Assembly: GCA_019358835.1 (NCBI GenBank)
Contig: JAHHIH010000008.1
Span: 157,896 to 221,895, forward strand
From: Tildeniella torsiva UHER 1998/13D
Lineage (GTDB): Bacteria > Cyanobacteriota > Cyanobacteriia > Phormidesmidales > Phormidesmidaceae
Length of the DNA stretch: 64,000 nucleotides
Reading direction: 5' to 3'
Shown in pieces: positions 1 to 17,000 of the stretch (its first letter is position 1; every line of letters starts with the position of its first letter). The position numbers and the translations under genes were made by a program. The notes beneath the pieces were generated by a model. The model made no database searches. It saw only the letters and a list, made by a program, of their open reading frames with translations, and had not been told where the DNA came from.

Positions 1-3000
1 TGTTTATGCTGCTCTTGGCGGCCTTTAAGGCCCTGCTGTACCGCTATACCGGGCAGTCGGATGTGGTGGTGGGCTCTCCGATTGCTAACCGCAATCAGCC
101 AGAAGTTCAGCCGTTGATTGGGTTTTTCGTCAACACCTTGGTGCTGCGATCGCAGCTTCATCCTCAGCTCACGGTGCGCGAGCTGCTCAGCCAAATTCGG
201 CAGACGACCCTCGCCGCCTATGACCATCAAGACCTCCCGTTTGAAAAGCTGGTCGAAGCGCTCCAGCCCGATCGCAGCCTGCACCACACGCCGCTGTTTC
301 AAGTTTGGTTTGCCCTACACAACGCGCCCTGGGCTGAACTGACCATGGGTAACGTGACCCTTGAGCCCATCAGCCTGGAGCCAAACCAGGTGCAGTTTGA
401 CCTCAGCCTGGAGGTCATTGACACATCCCATAACTTAACCGTGGCGATCGAGTATGACCAGAGCCTGTTTGAGAACTCGACGATCGCCCGCTGGTTTGAG
501 CATTGGCAAACCCTACTTTGGGGCATGGTTACCGATCCCGATCGGCGATTGGCTGAGCTGCCGCTGCTGTCTGCCGCTGAGCAACATCAGCTTTTGGTCG
601 AGTGGAATCTGCCGCTGACCCACGATGAGCCGATCTGCTGCATTCACCACTGCTTTGAACAGCAGGTTGAGCGCACCCCTGACGCTATTGCGCTGGTCTT
701 TGAGGATCAGCAGCTCACCTACCAGGCCGTCAACCAGCAGGCCAACCAGTTAGCCCACTACTTGCAAACCCTTGGGGTCGAGCCAGAGACTTTAGTCGGC
801 CTGTGTCTGGAGCGATCGCCCGCCCTGATCATCGCCCTGTTGGGAATTCTTAAGGCCGGTGCCGCCTACGTGCCCCTTGACCCCAGCTACCCAGCGGAAC
901 GACTGGCATTCGTCGCCCAGGATAGTGAGATTGAGATACTGGTAACGCAATCTGACCTGACCGCTGCCCTGCTCAAAACCTTTCCAGCGGGTACAGTGGT
1001 AGCCCTCGATCGCATTCAGACCCAGCTCACCCAACATCCTCAAACGAATCCTCAGAGCGCGGTAAGGCCCGATCACTTGGCCTATGTGATCTATACCTCG
1101 GGTTCAACCGGGCAGCCCAAAGGGGTGATGGTAGAGCATCGCGCCCTCGCCCACTTTACCCAGGCTGCTGTTGAGGAGTATGGGGTGACGGCCTGCGATC
1201 GCGTACTACAGTTTGCCTCGATCAGCTTCGATGCGGCGGCGGAAGAAATTTTCCCGGCTCTAACTCAAGGCGCCACGCTGGTCTTGCGAACTGAAGCCAT
1301 GCTGCATTCTTTCAGCGAGTTTCTGCACAGGTGCCAAACCGCAGCAGTTACGGTGCTTGACTTACCGACGGCTTTTTGGCAGCAGCTCAGCGTTGAACTA
1401 GTCGCTGATCAGGCTCAGCTACCTGAAGCCCTGAGACTGGTGATCATTGGTGGTGAAGCTGTGTTGCCCCAGGCGGTGAGGGCGTGGCAACAGCTAGAAA
1501 CCGGAGTGCGACTGGTCAATAGCTATGGCCCAACGGAAACCACTGTGGTGGCAACAGTCTGCGATTTGACCGACGTGGCAACCGATGTTACCGCCCCGGT
1601 GCCCATTGGTCGGCCTCTACCCCACGGGCAGTGCTATGTGCTCGATGCTGAGCAAAACCCCGTACCCATTGGCATTCCGGGCGAGCTTTATATCGGGGGG
1701 GCAGGCTTGGCCAGGGGATATCTCAACCGCCCCGAGCTGACCACCGATCGCTTTATGGCCAATCCCTTTGGTACTGGCAAACTGTATCGAACCGGCGATC
1801 GGGTTCGCTATCGGCCTGATGGCATCCTGGAGTTTCTCGGTCGCGTTGACGACCAGGTCAAGCTTAGGGGCTACCGCATTGAGCTAGGTGAAATTGAGGC
1901 GGTGCTGGCTCAGCATCCAGCAGTGCAGCAGGCTGTGGTTGTGCTGCGAGAAGACCAGCCAGGACAAAAGCGACTGGTCGCTTTTGTGGTGCTGAACCGT
2001 CCCACCCAGGCTGAGGAATTTCAGGAGTTTCTGGCCCAACGCTTGCCCGACTACATGGTGCCCTCTGCCTTTGTCACGCTTGAGACCCTACCGCTGACCC
2101 CCAACGGCAAACTGGATCGCCAAGCTCTGCCGGTTCCAGAAACCCTGGCTGCTCACGCTGCCCATAGGCTCCCGACTACTCCGGCGGAGAAGACCCTGAC
2201 ACAGATTTGGGCTCAGGTGTTGGGCTTAGAGCGGGTCAGCGTAGATGACAACTTTTTTAGCCTCGGGGGCGACTCGATTCTCAGTATTCAAGTGATTGCC
2301 AAGGCCAATCAAGCGGGGCTATCCCTGACGCCGAAACAGTTGTTTGATCATCAGACCGTGGCGGCGTTAGCAGCCGTAGCGGGGACGACAACGGTGGCGA
2401 CCGCTGAGCAGGGAGCGGTTACTGGAGCGGTGCCGCTGACGCCGATTCAGCAGTGGTTTTTTGAGCAGGCTTTTGAGCAGCCTCGCCACTGGAATCAGGC
2501 GGTGTTGTTAGACTGTCGCCCTGCCTTGAACCCTGAGATCTTGCAGCAGACCGTGGCGCGTTTGCTGGAGCACCATGACGGGGTGCGGTCTCGGTTTGTC
2601 GGCACGGAATCGGGCTGGTACCAGGAGGTTCTGCCAACATCCAGTACGGCTCAAGTTTTAGAAGAAATTGACCTTTCTCATCTACCCAGCACTGAGCAGA
2701 CGGCCGCAATTGAAGCCCAGTCCAATCGACTGCAAGGGAGTCTCGATCTTGAGGCGGGCGACCTAGTGCGCGTGACGCTGTTTAGCTTGGGAGCCAACCG
2801 GTCCCAGCGGTTGCTGATTGTGGTGCATCACCTGGTAATAGACGGGGTGTCGTGGCGGATTTTGTTGAAGGATTTCCAGACGGTTTATAAGCAGTTGAGC
2901 CGGGGGCAATCGGTGCGTCTGCCCGCTAAAACCACCTCCTTTCAGCACTGGGCCAATCAGCTAAAAATCTATGCTCAATCACCAGAACTGCATCAAAAAT

Positions 3001-3844
3001 TGGACTACTGGCTAGAGATGCTGCCGACTGAGATTGTGCCGTTACCCTGCGATCGCCCCCATCAATCGCCCACCACCAAAACCACAGTTGCATCAAGTCA
3101 AACCATCACCCTTGAGCTTAGCCAAGCTGACACCCAGGCCCTCATTCAAACAACCGCTCAGGTCTATCAGGCACAGCTCTATGAGATATTGTTGACGGCA
3201 TTTCTGCTATCGCTGCAATCTTGGACTGTGCAATCAACTTGCTTGATTGATCTAGAAGGGCACGGGCGAGAGATTCTATTTTCAGACGTTGATCTATCTA
3301 GAACGATCGGCTGGTTTACGACCGTTTATCCGGCCTACTTCAAGCTTGATTCTTCAAGATTTGAGGCAGCGCTGCGAGGTATTCAACCTCAGTTAAAAAC
3401 CGTGACTCAGTGCGGTATTGATTACGGCTTGCTGCGCTATCTTGCGCCTCAAAAAATATCACAGACGCTGCAAAAATTGCCTCAAGCAGAGATTCTATTT
3501 AACTACTTAGGCCAGTTTGACGCTGCACAGTCTCAATGGACGTTGGCTTCAGAGTCGAGCGGCATGGCCTATGGCGCTCAGAACCACCGCAGCTATGGCT
3601 TAGAAGTCAACAGTCTGATTGCCCAAGGCTGTCTACAAGTGACTTGGACGTACTGCGATCGCAACTATCGGCAGTCCACCATAGCTGCCCTAGCGCAAGC
3701 TTATTTGACTGAGCTGCGATCGCTAATTTCTGCCCCTCCTCAAGTGTTGGAACCCAGCAGTTTTCCTTATTTTTTATGGCCAGGAATGAGCACAACCGAT
3801 TTAGACACAATCTTAGCTACGGTCGAATTTGAAGGCAGTGAAGC

Positions 3845-3848
<4 letters not shown>
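1..3848 (+). CDS. NRPS, C(partial)-A-T-E module, 5' truncated by window edge
   Basis: Nonribosomal peptide synthetase whose start lies left of the window; the frame is open from base 3. Numbered from the first Met at base 6: the C-terminal half of a condensation domain (1-170), an adenylation domain (about 210-715, core A3 YTSGSTGQPKG near 363), a carrier domain (DNFFSLGGDS, Ser757) and an epimerization domain (about 800-1250; HHLVIDG from His941, EGHGRE, NYLGQ). The LGGDSI carrier form is the type that feeds E domains. My manual ten-residue A-domain code is DAEDIGSVVK, close to the bacitracin Lys code DAESIGSVCK, so a basic residue (Lys/Orn) delivered in D form is the best guess, not certain. 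The last ~30 residues (DLDTILATVEF) look like the docking tail of E-terminal NRPS proteins. The stop overlaps the next start in ATGA at 3845-3848, so the genes are translationally coupled. Confidence 0.93.
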
Positions 3849-9479
<5,631 letters not shown>

Positions 9480-9496
<17 letters not shown>

Positions 9497-12400
9497 AGCC
9501 ATCACCGGATTTCGCCTCTCACCTCAGCAAGAGCGGCTGTGGACATTGCAGCAACAAAATGCCGTCCAGCAGGTTCAATGCGTCCTGCAAATTGAGGGTG
9601 AACTCGATCAGCGGCGGTTAAAAGCTGCACTGCAACAGCAGGTTGAGCAGCATGAGATTCTGCGCACCAGATTTCATCGCCGACCGGGTATGAAATGGCC
9701 GATTCAGGTCGTATCGTCTAATGCTGATTTTGGCTGGACTGAACTTGATTGGAGCGACCAATCTTTCACCGAGCAACAGCAACAGCTCACCCATTTGCTG
9801 CGCGTAGAAAACGAGGTAGATCTGGCGTTTCAACCGCCGCTCCAGGTACACCTAATTCAATGCGCACCGGCTCAGTTTTGGCTACTCATTGCCCTGCCCG
9901 CCCTCTGTGCCGATCCAGCAACCTTGAGCATTCTAGTCAATGTGCTTTTTGGGCACGATGCTGAAGCCGCCCGTGACCCAGACGTGATTCAGTATGTGCA
10001 GGTCTCTGAGTGGCAGCATGATCTCCTAGCTACCGAGGATGAAGACTACCAGGCTGGACAGGCTTACTGGAATCGAGCAGCCCTAAAACAGAGCCAGCCG
10101 GTTGCGCTGCCCTTTGGGCGATCGCACCCCAGACTAGAGCAGTTCGAGCCTTCTATTTTTCAAATTCAATTATCTCAAAAACTGCGTCAGGCAATCCAAC
10201 AACTTTGCCAATCGTCTCAGGCAATGGGCATTAAAGAATCGCACCTATTGCTAGCCTGCTGGCAAGTATTAGTACAGCGCTTGACGGGAGAACAAACTGC
10301 CGTGATAGGTGCAGCCTTAGATGACCGCAGCAATGAAGAAATGTCCTCGGCACTGGGGCCACTGACAACGTATTTACCTCTTCAGGGGATAGAGCCTCAC
10401 CTATCTTTTGGGCAGGCCCTTCAGCAGGTCAGAGACAATGTTGAAACAGCCGCTCAGTGGCAAGACTACTTCATCTGGAAAAACTGGTGTAGTGAGTCGT
10501 CTTTGGCCTACTTCCCAATTAGTTTTGACCATACTGAATGGTCACTTCCTCGCCCTGCCAGTCATTTCGCGGTTTCACTAGACCAAGTCCTTACCCATGT
10601 CGAACGGTTTCAGCTCAATCTTTCCTGCCATTGCAGCCCTAATGAGCTGATCCTACAGTTTCAGTACGATTCTCAAGTCTTAGCAGCTGATGCGGTTGAG
10701 CGGTTAGCTGAGCAGTATGAAGTGCTGCTGGGCAGTGCGATCGCCAATCCCGACAGCGCCATCAGCGGGTTAGAAATCCTCAGCCCAGCGGCTCGTCATC
10801 AGGTACTCGTCGAGTTCAACCCGACCCTGCCCGCCCCAGTTCAGGGCTGCCTGCACCACCGCTTCGAAGCCCAGGTCGCTCAAACCCCTGAAGCGCTGGC
10901 AGTTGTCTGCGACGACCAGAGCCTGAGCTACGCGCAGCTGAACCAGCGAGCCAATCAACTGGCTCACTTCCTCCAGCAGCAGGGCGTGGGTGTTGATACC
11001 CCCGTCGCCCTCTATCTAGAGCGGTCCTGCGAGTTAATGGTAGGACTGCTCGGCATTGTCAAAGCGGGAGGAGCGTACCTGCCAATTGATCCAGCGCTGC
11101 CGTCAGCCGCGATCGCGCAGCGGATTGAGCACGCTCAAACCCCCGTCATCCTGTCACAGGCTTCGCTCCTGGATAGACTGCCCGCCACCGCAGCTCACGT
11201 CCTGTGCCTGGATCGAGATTGGGATGCGATCGTCCAATACCCGTCAGATAATCCTTGCCCTGCCCTTCGTCCCGACAACCTGGCCTACATCATCTACACC
11301 TCCGGGTCCACGGGCCAGCCCAAGGGCGTCGCCGTTGAGCACCGCCACCTGCTGAGCTATCTCGACGGCATTGAGCAACGACTCAACCTGCCCCCTGGTA
11401 CTAGCTATGCCTCCGTGTCAACCGTAGCGGCTGACATGGGCCATACCGTGCTCTTCTCCGCCCTCTGCACCGGGGGCTGCTTGCACTTGATTAGCACCGA
11501 GCGCGCCGCTAACCCCGAGGCTCTGGCGCAGTATTGTCAGCAGCACCCCATCGATTGCCTCAAGATCGTGCCGTCTCACCTCCAGGCGTTACTCGCTTCG
11601 GCGGCAGATCCAGCCCAGATCTTGCCGCAGAGCTGCCTGGTTCTAGGGGGCGAAGCCTCAGACTGGAGCTTGATTCAGACTATCCAACAGCTCTCGGACT
11701 GCCGCATCCTCAATCACTATGGCCCTACCGAAGCAACCGTGGGCGTCTTAGCCTATGAGATTGAGGTTATTGATGCGTCAGGCATCGTCCCGCTGGGTCG
11801 CCCCCTCGCTCACAGCCAGGTGTACGTCCTCGACGAGTATCAGCAGCCGGTACCAATTGGGGTGCCGGGAGAACTTTACATCGGCGGGGCAACGGTTGCG
11901 CGCGGCTACTGGAACCAGCCTGAGCTGACCGCCGATCGCTTTCTTCCCAATCCCTTTAGAAGCGGTCGGCTATATCGCACTGGCGATCGGGCGAGGTATC
12001 GACCCGAGGGCACCCTGGAATTTCTCGGTCGCTTGGACGAGCAGGTTAAGCTGCGGGGCTACCGCATTGAGCTGGGCGAGATCGAGGCGGTGCTGGCTCA
12101 GCATCCGGCAGTGCGTCAAAGTGTTGTTGTGCTGAGGGAAGACTCGCCTGCTCCCAAGCGACTCGTTGCCTACGTGGTGCTGAACCATGCCACTCAGAAA
12201 ACTGAGGCGCTCCAGGAGTTTCTAGCCCAGCGCTTGCCCGACTACATGGTGCCTAGTGCGGTTGTCGCGCTTGAGGCCCTCCCGCTCACCCCCAACGGCA
12301 AACTGGATCGCCAAGCCCTGCCGGTTCCGGAAACCTTAGCCGCTCAACGGTCCTATATTCCCCCGACCACTCCGGCTGAAAAGACCCTGGCACAGATCTG

Positions 12401-14048
12401 GGCTCAGGTGTTGGGCTTAGAGCAGGTCGGCGTGGACGACAACTTCTTTAGTCTTGGGGGCGACTCCATTCTCAGTATTCAAGTGATTGCCAAGGCCAAT
12501 CAAGCGGGGTTATCCCTAACGCCAAAGCAGTTGTTTGACCATCAGACGATTGCCGCCTTAGCCGCTGTGGCCGGGACTCAAATAAGGGTACAGGCGGAGC
12601 AGGGAGTGGTTATGGGAGCGGTGCCGCTGACGCCGATTCAGCAGTGGTTTTGGCAGCAGGCTTTTGAGCAGCCTCACCACTGGAATCAAGCGGTGTTGTT
12701 AGACTGTCGCCCATCCTTAGATCCAGAGTTGTTGCAGCAGACCGTTGAGCAGTTATTGGAGCACCATGACGGGTTGAGGTCTCGGTTTGTCGGCATGGAA
12801 TCGGGTTGGCAGCAGGAGGTGTTGCCGCCGTCAGAGTATCTTCCTGTCATTGAGGTTATCGATCTGTCTGGGATACCGAGGGTGGAGCAGGATGCGGCGA
12901 TGGGAGCCCAAACCAATCGACTGCAAGGCAGTCTCGACCTTGAGGCGGGCGATCTAGTGCGGGTGGGGCTGTTTAACTTGGGAGCCAATCAACCCCAGCG
13001 ACTACTGATTGTGGTGCATCACCTGGTCATTGACGGGGTGTCGTGGCGGATCTTGCTGGAGGATTTTCAGACAGTTTATGAGCAGTTGAAGCTAGGGCAA
13101 CCCGTTCGCTTACCACCCAAAACAACCGCCTTTCAACACTGGGCTAACCAGCTGCAAACCTATGCTCAGTCGGCAGAACTGCTTCAGGAACTCACGATTT
13201 GGCAATCTCTTCTGCCCCAGGCAGTCCCTCACATTCCGTTAGATCGCGAGGGTCAGCCCAACACCGTAGCGTCAGTCCAAACCGTGCAGGTTCAACTCTC
13301 GTCGTCAGAAACCCAGACGCTGCTTCAAGCGGTGCCGATCGCCCATAAGGCCCAGATCAACGACGTGCTGCTAACCGCTTTGGTGCAAGCTTTCCAGCCA
13401 TGGGTGGGGCAGGCGGAAATTCTCATCGACCTAGAGGGGCATGGACGGGAAGACCTCTTTTCAGGCCTCGACCTGTCTCGCACAGTGGGCTGGTTTACGG
13501 CGGTTTATCCGGTTTATCTCACGGTCGATGCCTCAGCACCGGAGTTGGCAATTCAGCAGGTGAAAGCTCAACTGCGGCAGATACCTAACCACGGCATCGG
13601 CTACGGCTTGCTGCGTTACGGCAGCGATCAACCGGCGAGTAGTCAACCTGCGATCGCACAGCTTCAGTCTCTGCCCCAGCCCCAGGTGAAATTTAACTAT
13701 TTGGGACAGTTTGACCGGGGCACAACGGGAGCTACTGGGTTAACGACTTCGGCAGAATCCTATGGGCAAACGCGGAGCCCGCTGGGGCATCGCGATCGCC
13801 TCTTAGAGGTCATTAGCTACGTCACCGACGGCAGCCTGCATATGGAATGGCTGTATAGCCAGAATTTGCACGACGCCACCACCATCGAAACCCTGGCGCA
13901 AAACTTCTTGGCGGCGCTGCGATCGCTCATTCAGCAGAGCCAAGAGCCCCCAGCACCACCTACCCCCGCTGACTTTGCTGAGTTTCAGTGGAGTAACTGG
14001 AACCAAGACGACCTGAACGACATTATGGCCGCCATTGGAGATGACTAA
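9480..14048 (+). CDS. NRPS, Interface-A(Asp)-T-E (D-beta-OH-Asp module)
   Basis: 1522-residue NRPS. The N-terminal ~430 residues resemble a condensation domain (LSPQQERLWTLQQ) but have LPALCADPATL where the catalytic HHxxxDG should be. This is the signature of an Interface domain, which recruits the beta-hydroxylase in beta-OH-Asp modules. The A domain follows (about 454-950); manual code DMTKVGHVGK against the known Asp code DLTKVGHIGK. Then carrier LGGDSI (Ser996) and an epimerization domain (about 1030-1500: HHLVIDG, LEGHGRE, NYLGQ). A strong Shine-Dalgarno (AGGGGAGG, 9466-9473) precedes ATG 9480 inside the previous gene. The C-terminal tail (DLNDIMAAIGDD) is an E-type docking tail. It would install D-beta-hydroxyaspartate together with the hydroxylase fused to the preceding protein. 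Its A-T-E DNA is strikingly similar to that of the gene at 19827-25550. Confidence 0.95.
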
Positions 14049-14049
14049 A

Positions 14050-17000
14050 ATGCCCAAAGGTAACGTTGAAGACTTTTACCCCCTCTCCCCCATTCAGCAG
14101 GGGATGCTGATTCACGCCCTGGATGAGCCCGAGGCGGATGTCTACTGTGGCCAACTGCTGTGTCAGTTCAGCGGTGCTCTGGATGTAACCGCCTTTGAGA
14201 ACGCCTGGCAGCAGGTGATTCAACGCCACGCCATCCTGCGGACTCGCTTTGTTTGGGAAGGTTTGAAAGAACCTGTGCAGGTGGTGCAGCGGCAGGGGAC
14301 CGTTCGGCTAGAGGTGCATGACTGGCGCGAGCTACCCCCAGAGGCCCAAAACTATCAGCTTAAGCAGCTGCGGCTGGGCGATCGCGCCCAGGGGTTTACC
14401 TTGTCCCAAGCACCGCTCATGCGCCTGACTTCAATACGCATGGCGGATCAAGACTATCAGTTCCTCTGGACCTACCACCATCTGCTGCTCGATGGCTGGT
14501 CAATGACGGTGCTATTTCAGGACGTGGCGGCCGTCTACCAATCTTGGGTCAAGGGGAAACCGCTAGAACTGCCGCCCCCCCGACCCTATCGGGATTATCT
14601 GGTGTGGCTCCAGCAGCAGGATCTCGCTGCCGCCGAACGGTTTTGGCGACAGCAGCTGCAAGGGTTCACCACCCCCACAGAATTTCGCATCGATGAGCGA
14701 TCGAGCGACACTTCTGCTCAGCCTCATCGTGGCAAGCAGCAGGTTAAGTTCTCGCCTCAGTTAACAAGCAACCTGCAACGGTTTTCCCGCCAGCACCAGA
14801 TCACGCTCAATACCCTAATTCAGGGCGCTTGGGCAATTTTGCTCAGTCGCTATAGTGGCGCCACCGACCTGGTGTTTGGCACCACATCCTCTGGGCGTCC
14901 GCCAGAATTAGCCGGTGTTGAGTCAATGTTGGGTGTTTTTATTAATACACTGCCCCTGCGGGTGCAGGTCCAGCCCGATCTGCCGCTGGGGTTGTGGTTG
15001 CAGCAGATCCAACGGCAGCAGGTCGAGATTCGTCAGTATGAATATAGTCCTCTGGCCAAGGTGCAGCAGTGGAGCGATGTGACCGCTGGACTACCGCTAT
15101 TTGAGAGCCTGGTTCTGTTTCAAAACTATCCGGTTGATGAAACCCTGGGCTCAGAATTAGGCGACCTCACAATTGGCACCCTGCAAACCTTTGAGCAGAC
15201 CCACTATCCCTTGACCCTGATCGTTGGGCTGGGAGAAACCCTGGAGCTGCGGCTGCTTTATGACCGCCAGCGGTTTGCCGACGAGACGATCGCACGGCTG
15301 TCAGGGCATTTTCAAACGGTGCTCGACAGCATGGAGCGCAGTGCTGATCAGCCTCTCGCTGCCGTAGCTTGGCTGACAGAGACCGAGCGGCAACAGCTCC
15401 TCGGCTGGAGCCAGTCCCAAGGGAATTATGCCTGCAACAGCACGCTGCATCAGCGGTTCGAAGCCCAAGCGGCGCAGACGCCCGACGCCATTGCCGTCGT
15501 GCACGAGGCGCAGTCTTTCACCTATTGCAGCTTAAATCAGCGGGCAAATCAGCTCGCTCATGCCCTCCAGCAGCGAGGTGTGCAGCCCGATCGCCTGGTG
15601 GGGCTATGCGTTGAGCGCTCCCTCGATTTGCTGGTTGGCGTACTTGGCATTCTCAAGGCGGGCGGAGCCTATGTGCCCCTTGATCCGGCGGCACCCCCGG
15701 AGCGGTTGGCTTTCATGATTGCAGACAGTCAGCTAGAGGTGGTCGTCACCCAAACTCATTTAACCCATGCTCTGACGACTCCAGGGCAAGATCTTTCAGG
15801 TCAAGCTGGGGTACAGCTGCTCTGCCTCGATACCGACTGGGATGCGATCGCCCAATTTCCTTCGACCAATCCGCTTAGCCCGACTACCCCCGACCACCCC
15901 GCCTATGTGATTTACACCTCAGGCTCAACCGGCCTCCCCAAAGGGGTGCTGGTCACCCACGGCAATGTGACTCGCCTATTTACCGCGACGGATGAGTGGT
16001 TCCAATTTTGCGATCGCGATCGGTGGGCGCTGTTTCACTCCTTTGCCTTTGACTTCTCGGTGTGGGAAATTTGGGGCGCGTTGCTCTACGGCGGGCGATT
16101 GCTGATTGTGCCCTACTGCCTCAGCCGTGACCCCCAGGCCTTTCATCAGTGGGTGTGCCAGGAAGGGGTGACGGTTTTGAACCAGACGCCCTCCGCTTTT
16201 TGGCAGTTTATGCAGGCCGATGCCGCTAGTGCGCACACCGCTGCTCTATCGCTGCGGTACGTCATTTTTGGCGGTGAAGCGCTCGATTTGGCCAGCCTCA
16301 AACCCTGGTGCGATCGCTATGGCGATGGTCAAGGATTGGTTCAGAGGGACCAGCGATCGCCGCGGCTGATCAATATGTACGGCATTACCGAGACGACGGT
16401 CCATGTCACCTATTGCCCCATTACTCAAGCCGACATTGAGGCTGCCGCCGGTAGCCTGATTGGTCGGGCCATCCCTGACTTGCAGCTCTATGTCTTAGAT
16501 CCGCAGCGGCAGCTCGTGCCGATTGGCGTGCCGGGCGAACTCTATGTGGGGGGCGCAGGCGTGGCCCAAGGCTATGTGAACCGCCCCGACCTGACCGCCG
16601 AGCGCTTTATCCCCAATCCATTTGGGGTTGGCAGACTGTATCGAACCGGCGATCGAGTCCGCTACTGCTCCAATGGTGATCTGGCCTATCTCGGTCGCCT
16701 CGATCATCAAGTCAAACTACGGGGCTTTCGCATTGAGCTGGGCGAGATTGAGGCGGTGTTGAGACAGCATCCCGCCCTCTGCGAAGCCAGCGTACTGGTG
16801 CGCGAAGATCGACCCGGTGACCAGCGCCTAGTGGCCTATGTCGTCCCCCGTGAGACCCATGACCATCTGGCGACGGCACTGAAAACCTGTCTGCGCGCTC
16901 AGCTGCCTGACTATATGGTGCCCTCGGCTTTCGTCATGCTCAAGGCTCTGCCCCTGACGTTGAATGGCAAGCTCGATCGCAGCGCCCTGCCTGCCCCACC

